Shown here piece after piece: positions 41,842 through 42,136 of a stretch of 42,136 nt of DNA. Positions within the stretch are counted from its first letter, which is position 1; every line of letters starts with the position of its first letter. The notes beneath the pieces are model-generated. The model did no database searches and was not told the DNA's origin. It saw only the letters and a program-made list of their open reading frames with translations. The DNA is taken from contig DYTG01000002.1 in NCBI GenBank assembly GCA_020726085.1, positions 1 through 42,136 of the forward strand, written 5' to 3'. The translations under genes and the position numbers were made by a program. This DNA comes from Sulfurovum sp. Its GTDB lineage: Bacteria > Campylobacterota > Campylobacteria > Campylobacterales > Sulfurovaceae.

Positions 41842-41962
41842 TTGTTGCCCTCGTTCTCATTATCTAAGGGCATGAAGCAACTATTTTAAACAATCTCTTT
41901 TGGATTTGGTGAAAGAATGAGAAAACAATAGGATAAAATTTATTTAAATCAAAAGGGAGTTT

Positions 41963-42136
41963 ATGCCGTATATTGACTGGATGGGGAAAGAAGATGTTGT
42001 AAATCATCACAAAAATATCCCCTACAAAACGATTGAATGCCTTGAAGAGATAGGCGATGTGGATACAGAGAATATGATTATCAAAGGGGATAATCTCTTA
42101 GCTTTGAAATCACTTTTGCCTTATTATGCAAGTAGT
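41963..42136 (+). CDS. Type III restriction-modification DNA methyltransferase (Mod), 5' part
   Basis: The gene enters at the right edge; 58 codons are seen. After AAAAGGGAGTTT the protein begins MPYIDWMGKEDVVNHHKNIP and reaches NMIIKGDNLLALKSLLPYYA, the segment that precedes the DPPY catalytic motif in type III Mod and related beta-class adenine methyltransferases. The catalytic motif itself lies outside the window. AT-rich sequence including AGGATAAAATTT in the preceding 120-base gap could be its promoter. Whether a Res subunit follows is unknown. Confidence 0.8.
   Translation, partial: MPYIDWMGKEDVVNHHKNIPYKTIECLEEIGDVDTENMIIKGDNLLALKSLLPYYASS

Noticed and set aside
1..42136. CRISPR array, tRNA or rRNA genes, prophage
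   Set aside because: No regularly spaced repeats, no cloverleaf-like or rRNA-like sequence in the gaps, and no phage structural genes were seen by eye; a covariance-model scan was not possible.

Overview
The window looks like a chromosomal segment of a free-living Campylobacterota (Epsilonproteobacteria) bacterium, AT-rich and densely packed. The evidence is gene order and protein type: a trmB-ftsE-ftsX-envC-like run, a fused ispDF followed by an HP1021/Cj1608-type atypical regulator, a Sat-like protein and pgpA, the long TrmB form, AhpC next to a Fur/PerR regulator, and no sigma-32 style heat-shock signals. Genus cannot be fixed from sequence alone; a Sulfurimonas/Sulfurovum/Sulfuricurvum-like relative is plausible. 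No tRNA, rRNA, CRISPR array or intact insertion sequence was seen.

Layout. 1-6.3 kb (+): proA, an RluD-type pseudouridine synthase, then trmB-ftsE-ftsX-envC-like, overlapping end to start. 6.4-10.6 kb (+): an 810-residue hybrid histidine kinase whose catalytic residues are largely lost, an exported Hsp20, AhpC and a Fur/PerR regulator. 10.6-17.0 kb: a notable accessory cluster with an M14 zinc carboxypeptidase and two RimK-like ATP-grasp ligases on the minus strand and a carboxypeptidase-G2-like M20 enzyme diverging from them, i.e. two predicted peptide/amide-bond makers beside two predicted peptide/amide-bond breakers. 17.1-18.0 kb: a lone MCE/MlaD-type protein.

18.0-20.1 kb is a gene graveyard on the minus strand: a hisS remnant with two in-frame stops and a small deletion, a decayed toxin-antitoxin pair, a HypF-like C-terminal remnant, a 218-bp second copy of the middle of recO, and a hydrogenase maturation protease broken by an apparent deletion between 10-nt direct repeats. 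The three nonsense codons are each explained by one C-to-T change on the coding strand. Intact recO follows.

21.1-29.8 kb: housekeeping and signalling genes (YggS, CDF exporter, HemD, MsrA, EF-P, a lipoprotein coupled to a PAS-GGDEF-EAL protein, TolC, DbpA, DUF465). 29.8-36.2 kb (-): methyltransferase, 3D-domain protein, thrC, a CBS protein, a PII-like protein coupled to a duplicated DUF1538 membrane protein, and argB. 36.8-41.8 kb (+): ispDF, HP1021-like regulator, Sat-like protein with an altered active-site motif, pgpA, an intact histidine kinase and a Dabb protein. The right edge enters a type III restriction-modification Mod gene; the left edge holds the first codons of what may be an AAA-ATPase-like/DUF1703 protein.

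The best candidates for something undescribed are the ATP-grasp/M14/M20 cluster (with a 15-bp motif shared by two of its upstream regions), the pseudo hybrid kinase beside ftsEX-envC, the DUF1538/PII/CBS set, and the Sat-like protein embedded with an Asp-less regulator.
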